From Polyangium sp. 15x6 (GTDB taxonomy: Bacteria > Myxococcota_A > Polyangia > Polyangiales > Polyangiaceae), in assembly GCF_029960785.1 (NCBI RefSeq), contig NZ_JASBQE010000098.1:1-44640 (forward strand): DNA of 44,640 bases, read 5' to 3'. The translations under genes and the position numbers were made by a program. This document shows, in pieces, positions 8,183 to 16,765 of the stretch (the stretch's first letter is position 1; every line of letters begins with the position of its first letter). The notes beneath the pieces were generated by a model. That model had not been told where the DNA came from, made no database searches, and was given only the letters and a program-made list of their open reading frames with translations.

Positions 8183-9592
8183 TCAGTCGTCGACGGGCAG
8201 CCCGCTCGGGAGTTTGTCCGGGATCAGGTGGAGCAGATTCAACGACGAGGGATCGGTCAGCGCCGACAGGAAGGCCATCAGATCCGAAACCTCGGCGTCC
8301 GTGAGCGGCGCGCCTTCCACCTTCAGCATCGGATCCAGCGACGCGAGCAGCGTCTTCTGCGTCTCCTCGCTGCTCTGGTACGTGCCCACGAGCTCGGGCT
8401 CGACCTGCTTGTCGTCGTACGCCTTCAAGAACGCCTCGGGATCGAGGTGATGCCGGACCGCGTCCTCCAGCCGAGCGTAAGCGCCATTGTGCATCCACGG
8501 TCCTTCGAGCTCCGTGTTTCGCAGCGACGGCGTCCGGAACTTGAACCGATCCTCCTCTTTGAGCGTGATGCGCCCGCGCCCGTAATCGAGAGGCGCCTCT
8601 TCGCCCTTGCCCGTGCCCACCTGCGGCGCCGCGATGTTGTGGAAGCCGAAATCGGTCTGCAGCGCCCCGCTATGGCACGACCCGCAGTTCGCGCGCCCAT
8701 AGAACAGCATCGCGCCTCGCTTCTGCGCGTCGGAGAGCGCCTCGTGATCGCCGGCGAGGTATCGATCGAACGGCGTATCGAGCGCCGTGAACGCGTCGGT
8801 CATGAAGGCGCCCACGGCTTCCGCCAGGTGCACCACGTTGATATCGGCCTCCGTCGTCCCCGGGAACGCCGCGAGCAGCGCGGTCCGGTAGTCGGGAATG
8901 GCCATCGCGCGCGCCACGACGAGCGGCCAGATCTGGGCGAAATCCGCGTCCGTCAGGTCGCCCATTTCGTTCGGGTTCCCCTTCACGTCGAGCTCACCCT
9001 GGAACCCACGCATCTCCTCGCCCGGCGTGATCGGGATGATGAAGAATGCCGCGAGCGCATTCGAGAATTCCTGCGGCGTCGCGTCGCCCGCGGGCGAAAA
9101 ATAGCCGTCCGTGGGATTGCCGCCGAGCCGGCCGTCCCAGAACATCGTGTCCCAGCCCTTGACGCCTCGGTTCCAGATCGAGAGCGTATTCCGGGCCAAG
9201 AACAGGCTATCCGGCCCGTGCACCCGCTGCGGCCCGAGCCCCGTCGCGCCCTGGCCGCGGGATTGGCTCTGGCCATCCGCGGACCCGAGCAAAGGATGAT
9301 GGCACGTGCTGCAGGCGATGTTTCGCCGTCCGCTCAGCTCTTTCTCGAAGAAGAGCAATTGCCCGAGCTTCACGAGCTTCGGATCCTGCGCCGCCGGCTT
9401 CTCCACCGGCTTCACGCCCTCGGCGGCGAGGAGCTCCGTGAGCTCCTGATCGAGAGCGGGCGCGATCGGCGCGCTGCCCGTCTCATTCTCCCCGCTGCAA
9501 GCGCCGACGAGCGCCACCGACGCCAGAACACCTGCCAGCACCCATGACGCGCCCACGCGCCGTCGCCCGTTTTCGTTCCCCGATCGCTCCAT
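8183..9592 (-). CDS. Di-haem cytochrome c peroxidase/MauG-family lipoprotein
   Basis: A 469-residue exported protein. The signal peptide ends in a lipobox (ALVGAC, Cys32), so it should be lipid-anchored in an envelope membrane. Two haem-c sites are seen: CSTCH at 94-98 and CGSCH near 302. They sit in typical CCP contexts (LGQLLFFEKELSGRRNIACS; NCGSCHSGALQTDFGFHNIA; FRTPSLRNTELEGPWMHNGA). The family reduces H2O2 with electrons from small cytochromes, although MauG-like relatives oxidise protein residues; which applies here is unknown. The ATG was chosen because a strong GAGGAGGACGAGG precedes it and the signal peptide starts there. It is divergent from a sigma-54 activator across a 220-nt spacer rich in operator-like dyads, which suggests the activator controls it. 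Confidence 0.9.
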   Translation of the reverse strand: MERSGNENGRRRVGASWVLAGVLASVALVGACSGENETGSAPIAPALDQELTELLAAEGVKPVEKPAAQDPKLVKLGQLLFFEKELSGRRNIACSTCHHPLLGSADGQSQSRGQGATGLGPQRVHGPDSLFLARNTLSIWNRGVKGWDTMFWDGRLGGNPTDGYFSPAGDATPQEFSNALAAFFIIPITPGEEMRGFQGELDVKGNPNEMGDLTDADFAQIWPLVVARAMAIPDYRTALLAAFPGTTEADINVVHLAEAVGAFMTDAFTALDTPFDRYLAGDHEALSDAQKRGAMLFYGRANCGSCHSGALQTDFGFHNIAAPQVGTGKGEEAPLDYGRGRITLKEEDRFKFRTPSLRNTELEGPWMHNGAYARLEDAVRHHLDPEAFLKAYDDKQVEPELVGTYQSSEETQKTLLASLDPMLKVEGAPLTDAEVSDLMAFLSALTDPSSLNLLHLIPDKLPSGLPVDD

Positions 9593-9701
9593 CCTCGTCC
9601 TCCTCACAGCCTCCCCCGCACACGGCGCGCTGGGCACGCCACGTACCAACCGGCCAGAGCCGGTAACCCCTCGATTTCCTTGGATGACGCTGTGCGCAAT
9701 G

Positions 9702-9779
9702 GCACCGACGGGTCGGTGCGCAGCGAAATATCGTTGCGCGACACCGAGCTGTCGTTGTTCGAACAACGAGGCGTCGTTG
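9702..9779. promoter_or_regulatory. Operator-like cluster between peroxidase and sigma-54 activator
   Basis: The divergent spacer (9593-9812) contains GCACCGAC-GG-GTCGGTGC at 9702-9719, a perfect 18-bp palindrome TCGTTGTTCGAACAACGA at 9752-9769, and three direct TCGTTG boxes at 9731, 9752 and 9774. The boxes are spaced 21 and 22 bp, about two helical turns. This is the pattern expected of a multimeric regulator site. No clear sigma-54 promoter (GG-N10-GC element) was confirmed by eye. Confidence 0.55.
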
Positions 9780-9812
9780 CGTGCATCGAGACAGGTCAGT
9801 TAGTCTCGCCGT

Positions 9813-11378
9813 ATGAACCTCGACGATTGGGTCGCCGCGAGCACGCGCGAGCTCGCGGACCTCGCGCAGCTGGCGGACGGGACGCCGGCGGCGCTCGACG
9901 AGCTCTTGCACCGGGGCCTCGAATGGCTCGGTCGCATCGCGCCCTACGATCTCGCGGTCATCTTCGAGCTCGAAGGCGCCTTGCTCCGCCCGAGGGCCGG
10001 GCGCGGCTCGCTCTTCCGCCCCGAGGTCCGCGAATACCGGATTCACCTCGACCATTTCCCCTCCATCCGGCTCGCCATCGAGGAGCGCAGGAGCCGCGTC
10101 TTCACCGAGGACGACCACGCCCACGGCGACGGCGACCTCTTCGACGGATTGATGGATTTTCCGCACGGCCACGCGTGCATGGTCGTGCCGCTCGTGACCG
10201 GCTCCGAGGTCTTCGGGGTCATGTCGATCGACCGCGCGCGATGCGGACCTTATCCGCGCGCGGTGGTCGATCTCGTCGAGGTCTTCGGGCGCCTCCTCGC
10301 GCTCTCGATCCATTGCATTCGCCAGAATCAGCGGCTCGCCCGCGCCGGGCTCGAAAGTGAAGAGCGGGCCGCCGCCCTCGAGCGCCGCATCGGCGAGATC
10401 ACCGAGGACGCCTCCGTGCTCGGCGACAGCGACAATCTTCAGGTCCGCGAGCTCGCGCGGCAGGCGGCCCTCGTCGCGGGAACGAGCTCGACCGTGCTGC
10501 TCATCGGGGAGACGGGCACCGGCAAGGAGCGGCTCTCGCGCTTCATCCACGAAAAGAGCCCGCGCCGCAAGGGCCCGTTCCTCCCCGTCAACTGCGCGGC
10601 CTTGCCCTCGGGGACGCTCGAGAGCGAGCTCTTCGGGCACGAGCGCGGCGCTTTTTCGGGCGCGCTCCGGGCCCGCCCCGGCCTCTTTCGGGCCGCGGAC
10701 GGCGGGACGTTGTTCCTCGACGAGATCGGCGAGCTGCCGCTCGATCTCCAGGGCAAGCTCCTCCGCGCAGTGCAGGAAAGCGAGGTCCTGCCCGTGGGCG
10801 CGGAGCAGCCGATCAAGGTCTCCGTGCGGGTCATCGCGGCGACGCACGTGGATCTCGAGCAAGCCGTCGCCGCGGGCCGATTCCGGGGGGATCTTTATTA
10901 TCGACTCTCGGTCTACCCGCTGCGCCTCGTGCCGCTGCGCGAGCGCATGGAGGACCTCCCCGCGATTTGCCGGGTCCTCCTGGAGGAGCTCTCCGCGCGG
11001 GTGGGCAAGGCATCGCTTCGCCTCTCCGCGGGCGCGCTCGACGCATTGCGGCAGCATGATTACCCGGGCAACATCCGCGAGCTTTCGAATATCCTCGAGC
11101 GCGGGGCGATCCGTGCGTCGTCGGGGATGATCGAGCGCGCGGACCTCGCCCTGTTCGCGGCGAAGGCACGCAAGCGATCCGGCGCCGGGGAGACGGGGAC
11201 GTCGGAGCCGCTCGTCTCGCTGGCCGAAAATGAGCGACGCCACATCCAGCGGGTCCTCCGCGCGACGGGCGGCCGCATCTATGGGGAAGGGGGCGCCGCC
11301 GCCATCCTCGGCCTGCCCCCGACCACACTTCAGAGCCGCATGAAGCGGCTTGGATTACGGCGCGAGACGAACGCCTGA
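9813..11378 (+). CDS. Sigma-54-dependent transcriptional activator with GAF domain
   Basis: A 521-residue NtrC-type enhancer-binding protein. A GAF-like sensor domain occupies about residues 25-175. The AAA+ domain (about 205-440) shows Walker A GETGTGKE (232-239), the sigma-54-contact loop as GAFSGA (279-284, instead of the usual GAFTGA), Walker [12 protein letters not shown] (299-309) and [22 protein letters not shown] Fis-type helix-turn-helix lies at the C-terminus ([22 protein letters not shown]). It has no receiver domain, so its activity is probably set by a ligand or redox signal on the GAF domain. The ATG start has no strong ribosome-binding site. Its position divergent from the peroxidase gene makes that gene a likely target. 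Confidence 0.92.
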   Translation: MNLDDWVAASTRELADLAQLADGTPAALDELLHRGLEWLGRIAPYDLAVIFELEGALLRPRAGRGSLFRPEVREYRIHLDHFPSIRLAIEERRSRVFTEDDHAHGDGDLFDGLMDFPHGHACMVVPLVTGSEVFGVMSIDRARCGPYPRAVVDLVEVFGRLLALSIHCIRQNQRLARAGLESEERAAALERRIGEITEDASVLGDSDNLQVRELARQAALVAGTSSTVLLIGETGTGKERLSRFIHEKSPRRKGPFLPVNCAALPSGTLESELFGHERGAFSGALRARPGLFRAADGGTLFLDEIGELPLDLQGKLLRAVQESEVLPVGAEQPIKVSVRVIAATHVDLEQAVAAGRFRGDLYYRLSVYPLRLVPLRERMEDLPAICRVLLEELSARVGKASLRLSAGALDALRQHDYPGNIRELSNILERGAIRASSGMIERADLALFAAKARKRSGAGETGTSEPLVSLAENERRHIQRVLRATGGRIYGEGGAAAILGLPPTTLQSRMKRLGLRRETNA

Positions 11379-11444
11379 CAAAAAGCGTCTGGCCCTCCGC
11401 GGGCCGTCTTGTTTGGCGCGCGCCGTCGGTGTTATGGTGACATC

Positions 11445-12077
11445 ATGGGGAAATCGATGGGGAAGCGTATGGGGGATCGCGTGGGGGTTTTCGTGGAGAG
11501 CCGACCGTTCGGGGCGGTCAGCGTCATGGGAATGGCGCTCGCGGTGATGTCGATCGGGTGTGCCAAAAACGAGACGACCCCGCTCAAGCGTCCGAGCGAA
11601 CCGCTGATCACCGGGGAGCCGCAATGGCCGGAGGACGTGACGCGTCAAGCGGAGCGCGCCGATCGCGTCTGCAGCCAGCGCCAGGCGCAGCTCCTCTACG
11701 ATTACGAGGAAGCCAAGCAGGACCAGCAGAAGTTCAAGACCATCATGGGCTCGATCACGGGCGGCGTCGGGACGGTGGGCGGCGCCGTCGGCGGCGTGGG
11801 GGCGTACGTGATCGATTCCCCCGAGACGATCAAGAAGGTGACAGGTATCACGGGCATCGTGACGGCCGGGCTCGGCGCCGTGGGCTCGGTCGTGACGCTC
11901 GTCCTCTCGCCCGGTGAATCGAAAATGCATTCCGCGTCTGCGTCCATCGCCTCGATCGAGCAGAAACGAGCGGCGGCGCGGACCGCGCTCACGCAGAAGG
12001 ATCCGAGCACGTGGTCGGAGGAAGAGAAGGAAGCCTGGAGCAAGGCAGCCAAGGATCTCGAGGCTGCATGTAAATAG
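11445..12077 (+). CDS. Putative lipoprotein with glycine-rich hydrophobic segments
   Basis: A 210-residue protein of unknown function. A hydrophobic N-terminal segment ends in a lipobox (MALAVMSIGC) near residue 39. The mature part has a short charged region, a coiled-coil-like stretch with YDYEEAKQDQQKFKTI, and a glycine/valine-rich hydrophobic stretch (GGVGTVGGAVGGVGAYV, then ITGIVTAGLGAVGSVVTLVL) that could insert in a membrane. The C-terminal helix is charged and ends in Lys. Several in-frame ATGs lie before the lipobox, so the exact start is uncertain; the first is used. It resembles no family I can name. Confidence 0.7.
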   Translation: MGKSMGKRMGDRVGVFVESRPFGAVSVMGMALAVMSIGCAKNETTPLKRPSEPLITGEPQWPEDVTRQAERADRVCSQRQAQLLYDYEEAKQDQQKFKTIMGSITGGVGTVGGAVGGVGAYVIDSPETIKKVTGITGIVTAGLGAVGSVVTLVLSPGESKMHSASASIASIEQKRAAARTALTQKDPSTWSEEEKEAWSKAAKDLEAACK

Positions 12078-12152
12078 CCTCGTGGCGGAAACCTGCCCTC
12101 TGCTTGCCGGAGCGCGCGCATGCGCGATGACGTGCAAGTCTGGAGGTGCTTC

Positions 12153-12716
12153 TTGAAACGTTGTCTTTTCCTCTGCTTCTCCTTCGCGCTCGCTGCCGGT
12201 TGCGGCGGCACCACGCCCGACGCTGTCGAGGGCACGCCGGGGGACATCATCACCGTGGGAAACACGACCCTCACGCCCCGCTCGACGATCTGGGCGCGCA
12301 GGGAGTCGATGACGACGCCGTGGATCTCGCCGCTCGTCTTCATCACGAATTTCGAGGATGCCTGCGGTGTCTTTCCCGACGGGTGCACCGGGACGGACGA
12401 GCCGAACGTGAACGTCACGCTGTCCTTTTCCCTTCACGCCCAGAATCCCGGCCCCGGGACCTATGACGTCGGCACGTTCGACGAGGCGACGACGCCGGCG
12501 GGCGCCAAGGTGGCCTGGGGGGTGTTCCGGCACTTCGAGGAGAAAAAGGCCACGTTCACGAGCGAGGTCGCCTCTGGAAACGTGGTCGTCGATCATTACG
12601 ACGACACCACGCTCCGCGGCGATTACACGTTCACGTTCGACACCGGCGAGACACGACAAGGGACGTTCGAGGCAACCTATTGCGAGGCGCTCGACGAGGC
12701 CATCACCTGCATGTGA
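12153..12716 (+). CDS. Putative secreted lipoprotein
   Basis: A 187-residue protein of unknown function. The TTG start is chosen because GGAGGTG lies 4 nt upstream and it yields a clean signal peptide MKRCLFLCFSFALAAGCGG, with lipobox LAAGC. The mature part is predicted mostly beta-strand (VNVTLSFSLHAQNPGPGTYD; GDYTFTFDTGETRQGTFEATY) with a few cysteines near the middle and end. Such small beta-rich lipoproteins are numerous in myxobacteria. It follows the preceding lipoprotein gene by 75 nt on the same strand and could be cotranscribed. Confidence 0.75.
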   Translation: MKRCLFLCFSFALAAGCGGTTPDAVEGTPGDIITVGNTTLTPRSTIWARRESMTTPWISPLVFITNFEDACGVFPDGCTGTDEPNVNVTLSFSLHAQNPGPGTYDVGTFDEATTPAGAKVAWGVFRHFEEKKATFTSEVASGNVVVDHYDDTTLRGDYTFTFDTGETRQGTFEATYCEALDEAITCM

Positions 12717-12776
12717 CGAGGCGGCCGCAGGAAAAGGGAGGAATGGGGTGATTGGGCGCTCACCCCGTTTTGGAGG

Positions 12777-13562
12777 CTACTCCGCGAAATCGAAGGTCGC
12801 CGTCACCTCCGTCGTCACCCGGATCTCGCCGGGCTCGACCGGGAATTCGACGGACTCCGACCCCCCTCCGCCAATCATACCGTAATCTTCGTGCGCGGCC
12901 TGCTGGGCGAATTCGTAGCTTCGTGCCACCTCCGTCGTTATCTTCCGGAGCCCGCGCAGATCGACCCTCGCCGTGCCGGCTACCACCTTGGCATTCTCCT
13001 CCGCGTCGCGCACCGCCGCCGCGAGCGCGAGCCGGTATGCCTCGCGCGGTTTGCTCAGGAAGAAATCGAGCCCGCCGACGACATTGGCGCCCGCGCCGAG
13101 CGCCGTGTCGAGGAGCCGCGGGCCGACGACGCGCAGGGTCTCGGTCCCGACGCCCCGCAGGGCGACCGAGAGCCTGCTCTCCGCCTCGTAGCCGATGATC
13201 TGGGGCGGCGTCTCGTCTTCCTCTCTCTGACGCTCCGTGATGGGCGTCACCGTGATTTCCAGCGTCCGGACTTGCAAATCCGAGATCCGGAGGCGCTCCA
13301 GCGCCTGCATGATCGAACGTGTCTTGCTCGCGGCCTCCGTCCGCGCCTCGACCAGCGTCGTGGCCCGGGCGCGGACCGAAATGCTCGTGCGTAGCGAATC
13401 GGGCGCCACCATGACCTCACCGAGCCCCCCGACGGTCACGGTCTGAGCGTCGGCTTCCTCCGCCTCCGCAGCTTCCACGGCCTTGTCCGCGAATGCGGGC
13501 GCGGAGACGGCCGATGCCATGAAGGCGGCGAGTGCGGCAATGAGCTTTGTCGAATTCCTCAT
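12777..13562 (-). CDS. SIMPL-domain (DUF541) periplasmic protein
   Basis: A 261-residue exported protein. The signal peptide ends SAPAFA-DK. The mature domain matches the SIMPL/DUF541 fold: VTVGGLGEVMVAPDSLRTSI, VRARATTLVEARTEAASKTR, LQVRTLEITVTPI, GYEAESRLSVALRGV and AYRLALAAAVRDAEENAKVVA. Family members (such as E. coli YggE) are periplasmic and linked to oxidative stress, with no known enzymatic activity. The ATG at 13562 has a good GGGAGGGAAG ribosome-binding site. An open frame continues upstream through a repeat element into the next gene's antisense, but that is not coding. Confidence 0.85.
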   Translation of the reverse strand: MRNSTKLIAALAAFMASAVSAPAFADKAVEAAEAEEADAQTVTVGGLGEVMVAPDSLRTSISVRARATTLVEARTEAASKTRSIMQALERLRISDLQVRTLEITVTPITERQREEDETPPQIIGYEAESRLSVALRGVGTETLRVVGPRLLDTALGAGANVVGGLDFFLSKPREAYRLALAAAVRDAEENAKVVAGTARVDLRGLRKITTEVARSYEFAQQAAHEDYGMIGGGGSESVEFPVEPGEIRVTTEVTATFDFAE

Positions 13563-13614
13563 GCTTCCCTCCCTTACCTCGGACAATCTAAGGCGGACGG
13601 AGCGGAGGCGGGAG

Positions 13615-13940
13615 CGGCCGCCGCGCCGGGGCTCTGCCCCGGACCCCGCGGGGGCTGTTCGCCCCTCGACCCGAACCAGCGCAAGCGCTGGACTCGTGAT
13701 GGAAGAACTGCGCTCCGCGCAGTTCTTCCAACGGGCCCGTTGGAAGACCAGGGACAGCGTTGCCGATCGAAAGGGCAGCGCGGCTGTCTTGGTTGGCGAG
13801 GGGCGTTCCTCGGCCTGTTCGATGAACTGCGCATCGCGCAGTTCATCGACCCCGGGTCCAGCGCTTGCGCTGGTCCGGGTCCAGGGGTGGACAACCCCTG
13901 GTGGGGCCTGGGGCAACGCCCCAGCGAAACGCCTCCCAGG
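13615..13940. repeat. Dispersed palindromic hairpin-mosaic element, copy B
   Basis: Same architecture as the copy at 7268-7580. The left stems are CCGGGGC-TCT-GCCCCGG, GGGGC...GCCCC and CCAGCGC-AA-GCGCTGG, then a perfect hairpin at 13700-13730 whose loop is TCC. The right arm begins with the hairpin at 13829-13859 (ATC loop), nearly identical to copy A, and ends GGGGCAACGCCCC. Between SIMPL and beta-propeller genes, both on the minus strand, it begins about 58 nt before the SIMPL start and ends 2-3 nt from the propeller stop. The left CCAGCGC stem differs from copy A's CCAGGGC with both sides changed. Confidence 0.85.
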
Positions 13941-13942
13941 TA

Positions 13943-15253
13943 TCAGGGGAAGAACCTCGCGACGAACGCCGCGGGGAAATTCCCGGAGGGCAGGGGCCCG
14001 GCGCCGAAATCGAGGGTGCCCGTGAATTGCCCCGCGAGCAAGACCTGATCCGCCTTCGTCACGTGCAGCGCGCTCACGCGTACCGACCCGCCGAATCGAC
14101 GCGTCTCGAGAGCCTCGCCCGTGGAGGAGAGCGCCGTCAAGGTGAGCTCCCCCGTCTCTGCGGCGTCGCCGGTCAGCAGGATACGGCCCCCGGACTGCAC
14201 CGCGATGCGCCTGGAATCCTTCGCCGCCGGTCGGCGCCAGATCACGCGCCCGTCTTGACGATCCAGCCGGGCCACGAACTCGATTTCGGTATCGCGTTCG
14301 GGGCGCGGCGCGGAGAGCTCGCCGAACGCGCCGTAGGCGCGGAGCAGGATATCCCCGTCGGGCGTGAGCGCCATCCCGTGAAAGATCTCGTTCTGCGAGC
14401 CCGTGTCCCGGAATCGCTTGTGCCAGAGGAGCTGTCCGCGCGGATCGAGCCGCGTCGCGAAGAGGTTCGTGCCCGTCACCTTGTGCCCCGCGACGACCAC
14501 GTGGCCGGCTGCGTCCACCTCCATGGCGAGCGCCTCGTCGTCGGTGCTCCGTGTCACGACGGTATGCCATGCGGGTCGCCCCTCGGAATCGAGCGCGGCC
14601 ACGAACGCTTGAAGGCTCGGGCTGTGGATCGGCATCCCGGCGAGCTCCGCGCGCCCCTCCAGGTTGCCGAGCACGAACACCCCGGGCGCGAAACCCGTGG
14701 CGAGCATGTCGAGATGGTAAATGTATTCATCCGTGTACGCGCGATGCATCCAGGCCGCTCGGCCCGTCGGATCCATCCGAACGAGGAAGGATCCACCGCC
14801 TTCGAGCGCTCCGCTGCCGAAATCGATCCGCCCTTCGAAGGAACCCACGAAATACCGATTTCCCGCCGTATCCACGGCGACGTCCAGGATCCTCTGATTC
14901 CGCGCGTCGCCGTACCCGCGCAGGTCGCGGATTGCCCCGCACGCGTCGATCTCGGCGATGAACGCGTCCGCGTCGCCGGCGCTCCGGAGGACCTTGTCTT
15001 CGAGCGTGAGCGAACCCTTGAAATGGCCCGCCACGACGATCCCCCCGTCGGGCGTTTCGACCGCGTCCGCGATGACCACCTCGCCTCCCTCCGAGGCCGT
15101 CAGCTTGTGCGCGACCACGCGCGGCTCGCCGCTGGGGCACGTCACGCGGCTCGCCGCCGCGCTCGCGTCCCGCGGCGCCTGACAGACCGCGGCGAACATC
15201 GTAAAAGCGGTAAAAACGTCCCGCGCGCGCCGCCCCGCCCCATTCTGTCGCAT
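13943..15253 (-). CDS. Secreted beta-propeller (SBBP/PQQ-like repeat) protein
   Basis: A 436-residue exported protein of unknown function. After a basic N-terminus and hydrophobic segment, the mature part is a series of about 45-60-residue repeats of the type VVAGHFKGSLTLEDKVL, FVGSFEGRIDFGSGAL, VLGNLEGRAELAGMPI, VVAGHKVTGTNLFATRLD and LLAGQFTGTLDFGAGPL. Each places a glycine-rich strand before an F/L-D-G motif, as in SBBP-repeat beta-propellers common on myxobacterial surfaces. These often act as binding scaffolds. The ATG is the first possible start. Its stop lies a few bases inside the next repeat element. Confidence 0.78.
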   Translation of the reverse strand: MRQNGAGRRARDVFTAFTMFAAVCQAPRDASAAASRVTCPSGEPRVVAHKLTASEGGEVVIADAVETPDGGIVVAGHFKGSLTLEDKVLRSAGDADAFIAEIDACGAIRDLRGYGDARNQRILDVAVDTAGNRYFVGSFEGRIDFGSGALEGGGSFLVRMDPTGRAAWMHRAYTDEYIYHLDMLATGFAPGVFVLGNLEGRAELAGMPIHSPSLQAFVAALDSEGRPAWHTVVTRSTDDEALAMEVDAAGHVVVAGHKVTGTNLFATRLDPRGQLLWHKRFRDTGSQNEIFHGMALTPDGDILLRAYGAFGELSAPRPERDTEIEFVARLDRQDGRVIWRRPAAKDSRRIAVQSGGRILLTGDAAETGELTLTALSSTGEALETRRFGGSVRVSALHVTKADQVLLAGQFTGTLDFGAGPLPSGNFPAAFVARFFP

Positions 15254-15307
15254 CGTGCGCCCTCCCCGAGGGATCTGGGTCGTGGCGCCGCGCGCGTCAA
15301 TGTGCCC

Positions 15308-16669
15308 TCACTCCGCAGAGCGAAGGAAATGTCCGACGAACGTCGCCTGATTCAGCATGTCGGGCTCGGGCACGAACGGGACACGCCAGGTCTCGAATCC
15401 TCGAAGGCGCCCGCCGAAGAGGTAAGGGGAGCAGACGAGCGCGGCGCGCCGCTCCACGGGACCTTCGTCGGTGAACTCCAGCAAGGTGTATTCGCGGGGC
15501 CGGACGCGCCTCTGCACGAGCCACAGGGAGGGCGGCTCTCCACGCTCCGCCGGCTGCGCGGGCAGCTCGCGGAGCCAATGCTCCCATTCGTCTTGCTCGA
15601 CGGCGCAACCGAAAAAGACGTGCCGGCCCATGTGCGAGTCCGCCCGCTTGAGGATGAAATCTCCGCGATTGCGCCTGACGTGGTCGAGCTCCGCGCCGCT
15701 CATCAGGTCGAGCAGCCGGGTCTCCGGGATCAACGTGCCCACGGCGTCCTGCTCCTCCGGCGTCAGGTTTCGTGGCCTCGTGCGTGGATCGCTCAGGCAG
15801 GCGAGAAGCAGCTTCGATTGCAGAGCGGCGAGGCGGAGGGGCACCGTCGAGCCCGCGACCGTCGGCACGAGCGGGCGCAGGGTGTCGGTGAACGCGTCCC
15901 GCGCCTTGTTCACGGTATAAAGCGAGCACGCGCGGTGGATGTGGCCCGGGAGCGCGGGTGAATAGGATGGGCTCGGCTCGCCGGCGTAGTGGGCGAAGTG
16001 CTGGATGCCGTGGGGATTCTGGTTCAGGTAGGCGAGAATCGGCTCGCACTCGGGCGCCGCCGCGGCGCTCCTCACCCAGTGAATCCGGTGCGGGCGCGCC
16101 TCGGCGAGCTCCGTGAAATAGTCCTTCAGGCCGGCGAGGGGGCGCCCGCTTTGCAGCAGCGCGCTCGGGAGCTCGAAGAGCTCGGCGCTCTGCGTCCACA
16201 GATCATCGGGCTTCTCGTACCCCGAGACGGCCGTGTCGAAATTGGTCTCCGCCACCTGCGGCCCCTCTTCGCCCATCACGATGTCCGGGCGCCCGAAGAG
16301 GAAAGACACGGGCGCTTCGCGGAGCGCCGTTTCGGAGAGCCGCGTCCGCTCGGCTTCTTCGAGGATGGGCCAGCCCTGGTAGAAATGTACCACCGCGCGG
16401 AGCGCGCGCGTCATTCGCACGAGCTCCGGCTCCGAGGGCGGTGGCTCCACGAGCGCCATGGTGAGCACCGCGAGGTGCGCGCGATACAGCGCCTGGAGCT
16501 TTCGCTCGAAGGCTCGCACCGCGTCGGCCGGCGACTCGACGGGGCTCCACAACGTGCGCGGCGCGAGGTCCGACCACGAGGTCCGCCGCATGCGCTCCCG
16601 GAAAGAAGCCAGGAGGCGCGAAGGCTCGGGCGGTGTCCACGAAATGGTTCCGATAGGTAACGTGCTCAC
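15308..16669 (-). CDS. ATP-grasp-type ligase, first of a pair
   Basis: A 453-residue cytoplasmic protein. The C-terminal half has ATP-grasp-like motifs: FILKRADSHMGRHVFFG (Lys plus Gly-containing loop) and LVQRRVRPREYTLLEF. The N-terminal half includes PQVAETNFDTAVSGYEKPDD. The protein at 17797-19179 has the same order (IEVNQAAPLGLHYHD; WIAKPTDSSFGEGVVFG; VFQRRVEYPVIPALEI), so the two are probably paralogues. A GTG start preceded by GGGAGGTGG 2 nt upstream was chosen; a much longer open frame upstream is antisense to the next gene. It is divergent from the OCD-family gene, sharing a 96-nt promoter region. The reaction is probably ATP-driven amide formation, but the substrate is unknown. Confidence 0.75.
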   Translation of the reverse strand: MSTLPIGTISWTPPEPSRLLASFRERMRRTSWSDLAPRTLWSPVESPADAVRAFERKLQALYRAHLAVLTMALVEPPPSEPELVRMTRALRAVVHFYQGWPILEEAERTRLSETALREAPVSFLFGRPDIVMGEEGPQVAETNFDTAVSGYEKPDDLWTQSAELFELPSALLQSGRPLAGLKDYFTELAEARPHRIHWVRSAAAAPECEPILAYLNQNPHGIQHFAHYAGEPSPSYSPALPGHIHRACSLYTVNKARDAFTDTLRPLVPTVAGSTVPLRLAALQSKLLLACLSDPRTRPRNLTPEEQDAVGTLIPETRLLDLMSGAELDHVRRNRGDFILKRADSHMGRHVFFGCAVEQDEWEHWLRELPAQPAERGEPPSLWLVQRRVRPREYTLLEFTDEGPVERRAALVCSPYLFGGRLRGFETWRVPFVPEPDMLNQATFVGHFLRSAE

Positions 16670-16692
16670 ACCACCTCCCACCCATCCGCATT

Positions 16693-16738
16693 GCGAACGT
16701 ATTCGCGCTTGACCCACATACCTGCCCGTCGGTATCTT
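16693..16738 (+). promoter_or_regulatory. Candidate promoter and operator for the OCD-family gene
   Basis: A sigma-70-like TTGACC (16709-16714) and TATCTT (16733-16738) are separated by 18 bp, 27 nt upstream of the ATG at 16766. The spacer holds an inverted repeat ATACC-N8-GGTAT (16718-16735), and GCGAA-N4-TTCGC (16693-16706) lies just upstream of the -35. Both sit where a repressor would block expression. The region is shared with the divergent ATP-grasp gene. Confidence 0.45.
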
Positions 16739-16765
16739 CGCAACTCGATTCGCGGAGCGTCGATC

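Noticed and set aside
7454-14025. Short peptides in repeats sharing sequences such as SMNCASRSSS
   Set aside because: They are translations of the hairpin element copies, differ in frame and have no start signals; not real genes.
12777-14570. A single long minus-strand protein running from the SIMPL domain into the region of the beta-propeller gene
   Set aside because: The SIMPL domain has its own signal peptide and ribosome-binding site at 13562; the extension crosses repeat copy B and reads the propeller gene in a wrong frame.
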